Source: Streptomyces sp. CMB-StM0423 (GTDB lineage: Bacteria > Actinomycetota > Actinomycetes > Streptomycetales > Streptomycetaceae). From it: DNA of 64,000 nucleotides. The translations under genes and the position numbers were made by a program. Below are positions 1-8,298 of the stretch, in pieces. Every line of letters begins with the position of its first letter. The first letter of the stretch is position 1. The notes beneath the pieces are model-generated. The model made no database searches. It was not told the origin of the DNA and worked only from the letters and a program-made list of their open reading frames with translations. Location: the NCBI RefSeq assembly GCF_002847285.1, contig NZ_CP025407.1:1054001-1118000 (forward strand). Reading direction: 5' to 3'.

Positions 1-2012
1 CCGTCGCCGGAGCCGGTGCGGCGCGCCGCAGGGCGGGCGAGGCTCGTACGCAGCCGGCGGCGGAAGCGGGTGACCTCCAGCCCGGCCCGGCGGAATCGGC
101 CGCGCAGCTCGTCGAGTTCGGCGAGCAGCGGCGGCAGTGTACGGATCAGGGCGGCGGCGGGTCCCGGCAGCTCCCCGTCACCCAGCTTGCACACGCCGAG
201 CAGCAGGTGCGCCGGCTCGATCCCGGGCGCGTGTCCCCACGCGGCCTCGGCGGCGGCGAGCTGCCAGGCGAGCATGACCCCGGGCGAATGCAGGGGGGCG
301 GGTCCCGCCGCCGCCGTGCGGCGTTCGCCGGCCGGGCCGCCCGGGCGCGCGGAGTCCCGCGGGCGCCTGCGCCCGCCGTCCCCATGGCCGGGGCGGGCGT
401 CGGGCCTCTCGCCCGGTCGGCGCGCGGCATCCTTCGGGCGCTCCCCGAGGCCGCCCGGCGCGCCCGCGAGGCCGCCCAGCGCGTCCGCGAGGTAGCCGGG
501 ACCCGGCAGGGGGCCCTTCTGGATCTGGGCCGCGCACTCCAGCGCCTCCTGATACCGGCCCAGGGTGGTGAGTACCCTCGCCTTGGCGGTGAGCGCCTGG
601 TGGTAGCCCGGGTACCGTTCGAGGGCCTCGTCCAGGCAGGCCAGCGCCTCCTCCCTGCGGCCGAGCGAGCTCAGCGTCAGCGCCTTGTTGAGCAGCGCCC
701 AGCCGTCGCCCGGGGCCACGGTCAGCGCCTTGTCGAACCACGTCAGCGCCTCCTCGTGCCGGTCGAGTTCGTCCAGCACCACACCTCGGCGGATGTACAG
801 GTCCCGGTCGCCGGGCCGGGGCTTCGCCGGCTCCGGCGCCACCCGGCGCGTGACGATCTCGTACACGGCCTGCAGCTCGCCCCGCACGCTGCGGAAGCTG
901 CGCGGCCGGCGCTGCGGTTCCGGCTCCACGCAGGCGAGCACCAGCTCCCGCAGCCCCGCCGGGAGGTCGTCCGTGTCCGACCGCGCCCTGATGTGCTCGG
1001 CCGCGACGCTGCCGCTGACGGGCAGGTCGCCGGTGACCATCTGGTAGAGCAGCACGCCGAACCCGTAGACGTCGGTGCGCACGTCCACCCGCGCGCCGTA
1101 CCTGGACTGCTCGGGCGCCCGGTAGTTGCGGGTGCCGCCCGGCACCATGTAGATGGCCCGCACCGCCGGCTTCAGCTCCGGCAGCCGGCCGCCCATCGCC
1201 TGCGCGGGGCCGAACACCTGGGCCAGCCCGAAGTCCGTGACCTTCAGCGTGTCGTCGGCGGTGACGAGGCAGTTGGCGGCCTTCACGTCCCCGTGCACGA
1301 TGCCGAGGGTGCGGCCCGCGTACTCCATGGCGTCGCAGAACTGCAGACCGAAGCGGAGCGCCCGCGCCAGGTCGAGCGGTCCCGCGGCGAGAGCGGCGCC
1401 CAGGTCGCCGCCCGAGACGTACTCCAGCAGCAGGCAGTGGTGGCGCTCGACCCGTTCGACCCACAGCGCGGTGACGATGTGGGGGTGCCGGTCCAGCATC
1501 ATCCAGGTCTTCGCCTCGTTGGCGAAGCGCTCCCGGTCCTCCTCGCTCCACGGCCGCGGGATGTTGAAGGTCTTGAGTACGTAACGCCGGTACCCGACGC
1601 GGTCGAAGAAGCTGCTGCGCCCGGCCGGCTCCACGATCGACACCGCACCGTGCGCGCCCATCCTGCGCTCCAGCACGCGGTAGGTGTTGTCCGCGCTGCG
1701 CACGACCTGCCCCAGCTCGAAGGCGTGCCGTAACGCCGGTCTGGCGGGCAGGCCGGCGAGCGCGGCCGTGGCCAGCGGCGAGGTCGGGTCGAGCCGGCCG
1801 GCGTACTCGTAGATGCGGCGGGCGACCTCGGGCCTGCCGGTCTGCTGGAAGCACTCGCCCAGCGCGAGGTGCGCGGCCACCAGCTCCGGGCGCAGGCGCA
1901 CGGCCTCACCGAGGACCTCGATCGCCTCCTGGACGTTTCCCGCCGCCAGGGCGCCGGTGCCTCGGTCGTGGAGACGCTCGTAGCCGTCCCCGGAAGAAGG
2001 CGCGTCGCGCAC
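1..2012 (-). CDS. Ser/Thr protein kinase with TPRs and a Clp-N-like tail (C-terminus off window)
   Basis: About 670 residues are visible and the frame stays open to the left edge. The GTG start at 2012 follows GGCAGG and lies 25 bases after the upstream stop. Residues about 10-90 form TPR-like helices. A Hanks-type kinase domain follows (about 100-370), with the ATP lysine in YVLKTF, the catalytic loop HGDVKAANC, DFG, and an APE-type segment GGTRNYRAPE. The glycine loop is weak (RRMGAHGAV). Three more TPRs lie near 420-540. Near 600-640 a segment reading IEPAHLLLGVCKL resembles the Clp N-terminal repeat. It is the last visible gene of the leftward chaperone operon, so it probably phosphorylates chaperone components or clients; that is inference. 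Confidence 0.85.
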   Translation of the reverse strand, partial: MRDAPSSGDGYERLHDRGTGALAAGNVQEAIEVLGEAVRLRPELVAAHLALGECFQQTGRPEVARRIYEYAGRLDPTSPLATAALAGLPARPALRHAFELGQVVRSADNTYRVLERRMGAHGAVSIVEPAGRSSFFDRVGYRRYVLKTFNIPRPWSEEDRERFANEAKTWMMLDRHPHIVTALWVERVERHHCLLLEYVSGGDLGAALAAGPLDLARALRFGLQFCDAMEYAGRTLGIVHGDVKAANCLVTADDTLKVTDFGLAQVFGPAQAMGGRLPELKPAVRAIYMVPGGTRNYRAPEQSRYGARVDVRTDVYGFGVLLYQMVTGDLPVSGSVAAEHIRARSDTDDLPAGLRELVLACVEPEPQRRPRSFRSVRGELQAVYEIVTRRVAPEPAKPRPGDRDLYIRRGVVLDELDRHEEALTWFDKALTVAPGDGWALLNKALTLSSLGRREEALACLDEALERYPGYHQALTAKARVLTTLGRYQEALECAAQIQKGPLPGPGYLADALGGLAGAPGGLGERPKDAARRPGERPDARPGHGDGGRRRPRDSARPGGPAGERRTAAAGPAPLHSPGVMLAWQLAAAEAAWGHAPGIEPAHLLLGVCKLGDGELPGPAAALIRTLPPLLAELDELRGRFRRAGLEVTRFRRRLRTSLARPAARRTGSGD

Positions 2013-2036
2013 GCGTGTTCACCTGCCTCACACGGT

Positions 2037-2435
2037 TCATCGGCGGCGCCGCTGCCGCGCCTGGCGGGGCTGCCTCCGGGTTCTGGCGGACTGCTCAAGC
2101 GCCGAGCGGACATCTTCGCGGTCCGGGGCCAGTTCGAGCGCACGCCGCAGCAGCCCCGTGGCCTCGGTGCGTTGCCCGCCCCGCTGACGGTAGCGAATCT
2201 TCGCGAGCAGGACGATGGCGTCCACGTCGTTCGGGCGGAGCGCGCGGGTGACCGCCAGGTGCTCGGCGGCACTCTGCCACTGCTGCGCACGGGCCAGCGC
2301 GACCGCCCGGTTGAAGTACTCGTCGGCGAGGGCGGCGACCTGCGCCAGCGGACGCAGGTCGCCGCGGCACGCCGGGCACTCGGGCGCCGGCGCGGCCAGC
2401 GCCCGGCCGCACAGGGGGCAGTCGATCACGGCCAC
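2037..2435 (-). CDS. Zinc-ribbon/TPR small protein
   Basis: This 132-residue protein starts at GTG 2435, three bases after the hsp70 stop, with GGGAGG as ribosome site. Residues 6-23 hold two CxxC pairs (CPLC and CPAC), a zinc-ribbon pattern. Residues about 35-110 form TPR-like helices with the pattern AVALARAQQW and LLRRALELAPD. The tail is rich in Arg and Gln. No enzyme motif is visible. It is probably an adaptor that joins the neighbouring Hsp70 and kinase through its TPRs, which is inferred from operon position and from TPR proteins commonly binding Hsp70 partners. Confidence 0.8.
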   Translation of the reverse strand: MAVIDCPLCGRALAAPAPECPACRGDLRPLAQVAALADEYFNRAVALARAQQWQSAAEHLAVTRALRPNDVDAIVLLAKIRYRQRGGQRTEATGLLRRALELAPDREDVRSALEQSARTRRQPRQARQRRRR

Positions 2436-2438
2436 CGG

Positions 2439-4988
2439 CTACCTCCCGCCGGCCTGGGGCAGCCGGGGCCAGATCACTCCGGGTTCGCCGACCTTGATCT
2501 CTTCCATCCAGCGCTCGATCCGGGCGGCCAGCGGCTGCAGTTGGCTGCGGTAGATCCCCGCGAAGCGGCCGGCTGCCTGCGGGTCCTCCGTACCGACGCT
2601 GCCCACCGCCGCGACGACCCCGGCCACCTCGGCGCGGAACTCCTCGGTCCGGCCCCGGTAACGCCCCTCGGTGAGCTGGTCGATGTCCTGGAGCGCGCGG
2701 TCCAGCTCCTCCAGCTCCCGGTAGAGCATGAGCTGGATGTTCGCCGGGCTCGGGGGCGGCTGGTCGGCCTGGAACCTCGCGCGTACCGCCGCGCACCGGT
2801 CCTCGACCGCCTGGTTGATGCTGTGCCAGTCCATGCTGTTGCCCGACTGGTACGCCGCGAGTCCGGCGGCGCGCAGCCCGGGGATGCTCTCCCGGTGCTG
2901 CTGCGCCTCCCTGGCATCGACACGCGCCAGGTCGTCGCAGAGCGCGGCCAGCTCGACCAGCTTGTTCTCGAACTCCGGCATCGGCGGGTGCATCGGGTCC
3001 GCGCCCGGGAGCCGGATGTTGCCGAGCAGGGTCTCGGCCTCGCGCAGCTTGTGGTGGCTCTTGGCCCGGTCCTGGCGCTGGTTGAGCAGCGCCGTGCACT
3101 CCTGGAGGAGCGCGTCCAGCCGTGGCCCGTACCGCATGGCGTCCTCCGGTCTGGCGACCGCCCGCCGCTCCTGCCAGCCGGACCTGACCTCCAGGAACTG
3201 CTGCTGGAGTTCGTCCCAGGAGGGCACGTGCTCCCGCGGTACGGAGATCACCGCGCGGCCCTGCGCGCCCACCGAGGGGATCCGTACCTCCGCCTCGATC
3301 GACCAGTCGGGCCGGAACTCCAGCTCCAGTTCCAGCGGGGTGCCTGCGGGCAGCGTGCTGGGCAGGCCGTCGACGTCCACCTGCCCGATGGGGATGAGCC
3401 CTTCGTGCAGCCGGACGCGCAGCAGCACCCCCTGGCCCGCGGTCTCCAGCAGGAAGTCGGTGTGGTGGGGCAGCTTGGTCCCCGCCTCGGCGATCCGGTA
3501 CGGGCCCTCCGCCAGCTCCACGAAGAAGTCGTGCGCCAGCACGTCGCCCTCGTCGGTGGGCGGCGGCTCGTGGCCGGGCGAGACGGTGATCTGCCGGCTC
3601 TCGATCTCCTTCCCGCCCGCGACGACCGTGACCGTCAGCTCGTTGTCCCCGTCGTGCAGCGCGACGTCGTCGAAGACGAACCTGCCCTCGGCGTCGGTCT
3701 CCTGCCGGTGGTTCTGGACGCCGTCTCCGGAGCGCAGCAGGACGTGCAGGTCCCCCGCCGCGGGGATGCGCTCGCCCGGGTGGACCCGGCCGGTGATGTC
3801 GGTCGCGGGCAGGGTGGCCGTCACCTGGTCGATTTCGAGGACTCCCTGCCGGATGCCGGCGGCGCCGGCCTTGATGCCCGCGCCGACCGCGACGCACAGG
3901 TCGGGGTCGATCAGCCGCGGCTCGCGGCCGAACCTCTCCCGCAGCAGCCGGCTGATCACCGGCACCCGCGACGAGCCGCCGACCAGGACGATCTCGTCAA
4001 GGTCCGCGGGGCCGAGGCCCGCCCGCTGCAGCGCGGCGTCGCAGTGGTCGAAGGTGCGCTGCACGTCCTGCCGGATCAGGTCCTCGAACTCGGCACGGGA
4101 GAAGGGCAGCTTGATGGTCATGGGGATGCCGGCGCGGTCCGCCTCCCCCTCCACGTAGATCTCGGTCTGCGTCTCCCGGGAGAGGAAGTGCTTCTCTGAC
4201 TCGACCCGGACCAGCAGCCGGGCGAGCAGCCTGGCCTCCTCCGGTTCCTCCGGGTCGAGCCGGAGGTCGTACGCGGGCCGCTGCTCGGCCATCCAGCGCA
4301 CGACGGCCTTGTCGAACTCGTACCCGCCCAGGTAGCGGTCGCCCTCGAAGGCGAGGTGCTCGAAACCGGCCTCCGGGCTCCAGGTCACGACGGACACGTC
4401 GAACGTCCCGCCGCCCAGGTCGTACACGAGGAAGGTCCGCGGCCCGTCCGGCTGCTGCCCGTGGGTGGACATCAGGGCGGCCGCGAACGGCTCGATGAGG
4501 GTCTCCACCTTCGCCAGGCCGGCGTCGAGGCCGGCCTGCACCGTCTCGTTCTTCGCCCGCATCTCGAAGTACGCGGGCACGGTGACGACCGCCTGGTCCA
4601 CCGGGACCTGAAGGACCTCCTCCGCGAGGTCCTTGAGCCGGCGCAGCACGTGCGTGGACGCCTGCTGCGGCGTCAGGGAGGCGTGGCCCGCGGTCACCCG
4701 CTGGTCGGTGCCCATCGTGCGCTTGAAGAACATCGCGGGCGGCGGCTGCCCGTCGTACTTGACCTTGCTCTTGGCCAGGCTGCCGACGACCGGCGTGCCG
4801 TCCTCCTCCAGCCACACCACCGACGGGATGAGGGGCGCCTGGTACGCGTCGGTGACGATCAGCGCGCCGCCGACCGGCTTCAGCCGCCCGGTCCTGATCA
4901 GCTCCTGCTTGCCCGGGATGTCCGCGTCGGCGGGCACGGCGACGAGGCTGTTCGTGGTGCCGAGGTCGATCCCGATGGTGAGGCTCAC
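2439..4988 (-). CDS. Hsp70 (DnaK-family) chaperone with an extra beta insert
   Basis: The 849-residue protein starts at GTG 4988, overlapping the grpE-like stop by GTGA. The nucleotide-binding domain is intact: phosphate-1 motif IDLGTTNS at about residue 6, DLGGGTFD near 190 and VGGSSRVP near 336. After it comes an insert (about 390-480, motif GRFVFDDV) that looks like a carboxypeptidase-regulatory or Ig-like beta domain. A short substrate-binding-like beta domain (about 490-600) and a long helical C-terminus follow. Housekeeping DnaK is about 620 residues and lacks the insert. It should be an ATP-driven chaperone working with the GrpE-like and J-like proteins encoded just upstream. Its clients are unknown. 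Confidence 0.92.
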   Translation of the reverse strand: MSLTIGIDLGTTNSLVAVPADADIPGKQELIRTGRLKPVGGALIVTDAYQAPLIPSVVWLEEDGTPVVGSLAKSKVKYDGQPPPAMFFKRTMGTDQRVTAGHASLTPQQASTHVLRRLKDLAEEVLQVPVDQAVVTVPAYFEMRAKNETVQAGLDAGLAKVETLIEPFAAALMSTHGQQPDGPRTFLVYDLGGGTFDVSVVTWSPEAGFEHLAFEGDRYLGGYEFDKAVVRWMAEQRPAYDLRLDPEEPEEARLLARLLVRVESEKHFLSRETQTEIYVEGEADRAGIPMTIKLPFSRAEFEDLIRQDVQRTFDHCDAALQRAGLGPADLDEIVLVGGSSRVPVISRLLRERFGREPRLIDPDLCVAVGAGIKAGAAGIRQGVLEIDQVTATLPATDITGRVHPGERIPAAGDLHVLLRSGDGVQNHRQETDAEGRFVFDDVALHDGDNELTVTVVAGGKEIESRQITVSPGHEPPPTDEGDVLAHDFFVELAEGPYRIAEAGTKLPHHTDFLLETAGQGVLLRVRLHEGLIPIGQVDVDGLPSTLPAGTPLELELEFRPDWSIEAEVRIPSVGAQGRAVISVPREHVPSWDELQQQFLEVRSGWQERRAVARPEDAMRYGPRLDALLQECTALLNQRQDRAKSHHKLREAETLLGNIRLPGADPMHPPMPEFENKLVELAALCDDLARVDAREAQQHRESIPGLRAAGLAAYQSGNSMDWHSINQAVEDRCAAVRARFQADQPPPSPANIQLMLYRELEELDRALQDIDQLTEGRYRGRTEEFRAEVAGVVAAVGSVGTEDPQAAGRFAGIYRSQLQPLAARIERWMEEIKVGEPGVIWPRLPQAGGR

Positions 4989-5539
4989 TCCTGCTCCCCC
5001 TCCCTCTCCTGCTCTTCCTGTTCTGTCCGCTCGCCCTGCAAGTCCTGCCGCTCGTCCTGCCGTTCGGGGACGGCCAGGTACACGCGCGCCCGCTGGGCCA
5101 GCTTTCCGTCGGCCATCAGCAGTCCCGGCTGCAGCGTCTCGGCCACCACCGCCCGCTCCAGGCCCGCCTGCTGCTCGGAACCCACCACGTCGGCCCACAT
5201 CTCGACGTCCTCGTAGGGCTCGCCCGCCGGGTCGAGGAAACGCGCGCCCGATCCCTCCAGGGCCTTCGCCAGCTTGGCCGTGAGGGACGGCAGCGCGTCG
5301 GCCGCATTCGCCGGGGTGACGCCGTGCAGCCCGTGCAGCGCGTTGGCGACGTCCCGCGCGAAGTGCTCGAACACGTTCTTGTGCTCGCCGACCTGCCGGT
5401 GGGTGTCCGCCACGGCCGCGTCGGCGGCCTGTGCCCGCTCCCGCAGCAGCCGCCACACGACGCCCTGCGGGGGCTCGGGCCGGGCGGCGAGGAGGCGCTC
5501 CTGCTCGTCGATGCGCATGGGGTCAGCGGGCTGCGTCAT
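4985..5539 (-). CDS. GrpE-like nucleotide exchange factor
   Basis: This 184-residue protein has an N-terminal helical part (about 30-95) and a C-terminal segment with the GrpE pattern: GARFLDPAGEPYEDVEMW, then a beta region ending near LAQRARVYLAV. This matches the long helix plus beta-wing plan of GrpE, whose role is to release ADP from Hsp70. The tail is a charged Gln/Glu run. It overlaps the downstream hsp70 start by four bases and its own start overlaps the J-like gene by 17 bases, so the three are translationally coupled. Similarity to canonical GrpE is weak, so the assignment rests on pattern and position. Confidence 0.75.
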   Translation of the reverse strand: MTQPADPMRIDEQERLLAARPEPPQGVVWRLLRERAQAADAAVADTHRQVGEHKNVFEHFARDVANALHGLHGVTPANAADALPSLTAKLAKALEGSGARFLDPAGEPYEDVEMWADVVGSEQQAGLERAVVAETLQPGLLMADGKLAQRARVYLAVPERQDERQDLQGERTEQEEQEREGEQE

Positions 5540-5831
5540 CGGCCCGCTCCCGCTCCGCCGGCCGCTCGGGCCGGTGCGTGCACAGCTCGGCGAGGAGGCG
5601 CGCCGCCGGGTCCTTGATGCGCTCCTCCGCGGCGTTCACCTCGGCGACCCGCAGGGTGCGGCCGAAGAGGGGGTAGCGGTCGGCGCGGCGCTCGATGCGC
5701 TGCCGCCGCTTCCTGATGTGGTTGCGGATCTCCGCCCGCCCGCTCACCTCCGGGCTGAGCGCGAGTACCTGGAACGGGGTGGCGCGATAGGGGTTGTACC
5801 CGTCGCGCCATGCCCACGGATTGTCGGTCAT
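5523..5831 (-). CDS. Short J-domain-like protein without HPD
   Basis: This 102-residue protein reads YNPYRATPFQVLALSP, followed by a basic helix (RKRRQRIERRADRY) and a second helix ending in DPAARLLAEL. The layout (short helix, basic helix, third helix with a KDP-like turn) resembles a J domain, but the HPD tripeptide that stimulates Hsp70 ATPase is absent. Start ATG 5831 overlaps the preceding stop by ATGA. The N-terminus of the 602-residue protein at 16057 has a comparable fold and also lacks HPD. It is probably an Hsp70 partner or J-like scaffold; this call is inference. Confidence 0.7.
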   Translation of the reverse strand: MTDNPWAWRDGYNPYRATPFQVLALSPEVSGRAEIRNHIRKRRQRIERRADRYPLFGRTLRVAEVNAAEERIKDPAARLLAELCTHRPERPAERERADDAAR

Positions 5832-7084
5832 GCCTCATCTCCCCTGGTCGGCTGGGGTCCCCGGATCGAGAGCAGGTTCTCGAGCGAGCGGACGAAACTC
5901 TCCAGCTCCGGATCGGCCGTGTACTCCGCCGCCTCGCCGAGGAGCCGACGGGCTCCGGCCAGCTCCCGGTCGCCGATGCCGGAGGCGGTGAGCAGGAACT
6001 GCGCCGACAGCGCGCTCAGCCACGCCCGGTACCGCGGCAGCACGGTGTTCCACAGCTCCCCGACCTCCGCGTAGCGGGGGTCGTCGGCCATCTCCGGGTA
6101 CAGCTCCAGCGCCGTCTCCAGGTGCCGGCTCGCCCGCCCGGCGGCGCGCCCGGCCTCTTCCACCTCGGCCCGCGACCCCAGCGAGTCCGGCGACGGCGGG
6201 GCCGTACCGAGTGCTCCGAACGACCGGAGCGCCAGCAGGAATTCGTGCCGCGCCAGCTCCTTCGCCAGCTCTCCCGAGGGCGGGCCGGCGGAGGCGAGTC
6301 CGGGCCGGACGAGCCGGTCCACGCGGCCGAGCAATTCGTCCATCCGCCGCGTCGCGTACGACTCCTCCCGCAGCCGCTCCATCCAGCTCCTGCCGGTGAA
6401 GAGCACGGCGCGCAGGAGGTCGTGGCCTTCCGGGTCCAGGAGCAGCCAGGTCTCCAGGGTGTCGAGCATCTCCGCGAACCTGCCCTCGGCGACGGCCCGG
6501 GGGACGCCGCCGAGCACGTCGCGCACCAGGTCCGCGCGGGCCTCCGCCACGATCGCGGCGGGGAACCCGGAGCCGGTCACGAGCCGCACGTGCCCGCGTG
6601 CGCGGCGCGGGTCGGTGAGCCGGAACCGGGCGGCGAGGGTCAGATGGGGCTCCAGCAGGTTGCGCGGCAGCCGGGCACGTGCCTCCTCCACGACCTCGCC
6701 GGGCACCGGGACTCCCATGGCACCGGTGAGCCGCTCGTGCGCCCGTCGCCAGAAGTCCGGGTCCGCGTGCAGCGAGGCCCAGTGTCGCAGGGCCTCCTCG
6801 AAATGGCCGAAAGCGGCGTCGTCGCCGGCCGCCTCCAGGTCGTACGCGCGGGCGTGGTGCGCGATGGCGAGGTGGTGGACGACCTCGGCGTCCGCCCCGG
6901 CCGCCGGCGCCTCCTCCCAGAGCCGGACGGCCGCGCTCGTCCAGGGCTGCAGCTCCCCGTCCTGCCACAGCGCCTCGTACGCCGACGCGGACGTGGGCGC
7001 CGCGGCGGTGACCAGCCCGGACAACTCCTCCTGCAACCGCTCCAGTTCGCCGGCCAGCCGCTCCAGCTCGGGCCCCGCCGTCAT
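5828..7084 (-). CDS. Helical repeat protein, partner of the J-like protein
   Basis: The 418-residue protein starts at ATG 7084, overlapping the kinase stop by ATGA. It is almost wholly alpha-helical with no enzyme motif. Around residues 85-135 it has a block with HWASLHADPDFWRRAHERL and then RARLPRNLLEPHLTLA. The same pattern (an HPxFW motif, then an arginine-rich helix) occurs in the 602-residue fusion protein at 16057. This suggests the gene and the neighbouring J-like gene together equal that fusion. The likely role is a structural or client-binding subunit of the chaperone system, but its function is not recognised. Confidence 0.75.
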   Translation of the reverse strand: MTAGPELERLAGELERLQEELSGLVTAAAPTSASAYEALWQDGELQPWTSAAVRLWEEAPAAGADAEVVHHLAIAHHARAYDLEAAGDDAAFGHFEEALRHWASLHADPDFWRRAHERLTGAMGVPVPGEVVEEARARLPRNLLEPHLTLAARFRLTDPRRARGHVRLVTGSGFPAAIVAEARADLVRDVLGGVPRAVAEGRFAEMLDTLETWLLLDPEGHDLLRAVLFTGRSWMERLREESYATRRMDELLGRVDRLVRPGLASAGPPSGELAKELARHEFLLALRSFGALGTAPPSPDSLGSRAEVEEAGRAAGRASRHLETALELYPEMADDPRYAEVGELWNTVLPRYRAWLSALSAQFLLTASGIGDRELAGARRLLGEAAEYTADPELESFVRSLENLLSIRGPQPTRGDEA

Positions 7085-8298
7085 CCGCCGGCCCCCTCCC
7101 CGCTCCGGCGGGCGAAGCCGCGTCCCAGCTCGGTGCCGGCGAAGGCCGCCGCCATCGCCCGGAAGGTCTCCGGGCACCGGCGCCTGCCCAGACCCTCCAT
7201 CGCCAGCGCGCGGGCCCCGCCGCCGTCGTCACGGCGCAGCGCCGCCTCGGTCGCGAGGGCGTAGACCTCGGGGACCATCGCGGTATCCGGCAGCGCCCGG
7301 TTGAGGTCGAGCGCCTCCCGGCGCAGTTCGTCCGCGAGGTCGAGGTCGCCGCGCCGCAGCGCCCCGCGGAGGTGTTCCGTCAGCGTCTCCAGCCGCTGCC
7401 TCGGCGTCGGGGTACGGGGCGGGGGCGCCCCGGCCGGAGCGTCCAGCGCGCGCAGGAGGGCGCCGGCGTCCGGGTACCGGTCGGTGGCCAGCGGGCTGAG
7501 CGCACGCATGACGACCGCCTCGAAGGGGTGGTCCCGCACCTCCGGGTTGCGGGTGCCCGGCGGCTCCGCGTCGCGCAGCTTCAGCCGTACGAGGGTGTCG
7601 GTGTCGGGGGCGGTGACCTCGTCCGGTGCGGCGGCGCGGAGCTGGTCCTGGTGCGGGAGGCGGCCGGTGAGCATCTGGTAGCAGATGAGGCCGAGCGCGT
7701 AGACGTCGGCCTCGGGGCCCGCCTCCTGCAACTGCAGCACCTCGGCCGGTACGTACCACACCGTTCCGGTGGCGGCGGGCGCGCGGCGCAGCAGCGAGCT
7801 GACGCGGCGGGCGAGCCCGAAGTCGCCGATCTTCAGCGATCCCGACGCCGAGACGAGGATGTTGCCCGGTTTCAGGTCCAGGTGGACGACGCCCCGCCCG
7901 TGCAGGAAGGCGAGCCCCTGGCAGAGCTGGCGGGCGTAGTCGCGCACGGTCTCGACCGGGAGCTGGCCGCCGCGCAGCCGCCAGGCCAGGTCGCCCCTGG
8001 CCAGCTCCGTCACCATGTACGGCCGTCCGGTGGCGCCGCCCTCGACGCCGGCGTCGTGGCAGGTGAGGAAGCGGTCGCGGACCACCGGATCCGGGCACTT
8101 CTCCACCACCTCGATCAACTGCAGTGCCTCGCCGAGCAGTTCGGGCACCGGTACCGCCCGCTCGGCGTGGAAGAGCTTGACGCCCACCTGCCGGAGCGTG
8201 TGCCCGAGCACGCGGAGTTCGGCCCGGTGGACCGTGCCGAACATGCCCCGGCCGAGCTTCTCGTGCAGCAGGTAGCGACCGTCGAGCAGCTCAGCCAC
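7081..8298 (-). CDS. Ser/Thr protein kinase
   Basis: This 405-residue protein has an N-terminal Hanks-type kinase domain (about 1-290). It shows the glycine loop GRGMFGTV, the ATP lysine in VGVKLF, the catalytic loop HLDLKPGN, DFG and a TGTVWYVPAE activation segment. Residues about 305-400 are helical and TPR-like. There is no transmembrane segment, unlike many PknB-type kinases, so it should be cytoplasmic. The GTG start at 8298 lies inside the end of the Clp-like gene (overlap 8291-8298). Its position suggests that the chaperones or their clients are substrates. Confidence 0.92.
   Translation of the reverse strand: MAELLDGRYLLHEKLGRGMFGTVHRAELRVLGHTLRQVGVKLFHAERAVPVPELLGEALQLIEVVEKCPDPVVRDRFLTCHDAGVEGGATGRPYMVTELARGDLAWRLRGGQLPVETVRDYARQLCQGLAFLHGRGVVHLDLKPGNILVSASGSLKIGDFGLARRVSSLLRRAPAATGTVWYVPAEVLQLQEAGPEADVYALGLICYQMLTGRLPHQDQLRAAAPDEVTAPDTDTLVRLKLRDAEPPGTRNPEVRDHPFEAVVMRALSPLATDRYPDAGALLRALDAPAGAPPPRTPTPRQRLETLTEHLRGALRRGDLDLADELRREALDLNRALPDTAMVPEVYALATEAALRRDDGGGARALAMEGLGRRRCPETFRAMAAAFAGTELGRGFARRSGEGAGG

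Noticed and set aside
1869..4199. Plus-strand open frame of 776 codons opposite the leftward hsp70
   Set aside because: It is a GC-skew shadow: no ribosome site or family signature, and the opposite strand encodes intact Hsp70 motifs.
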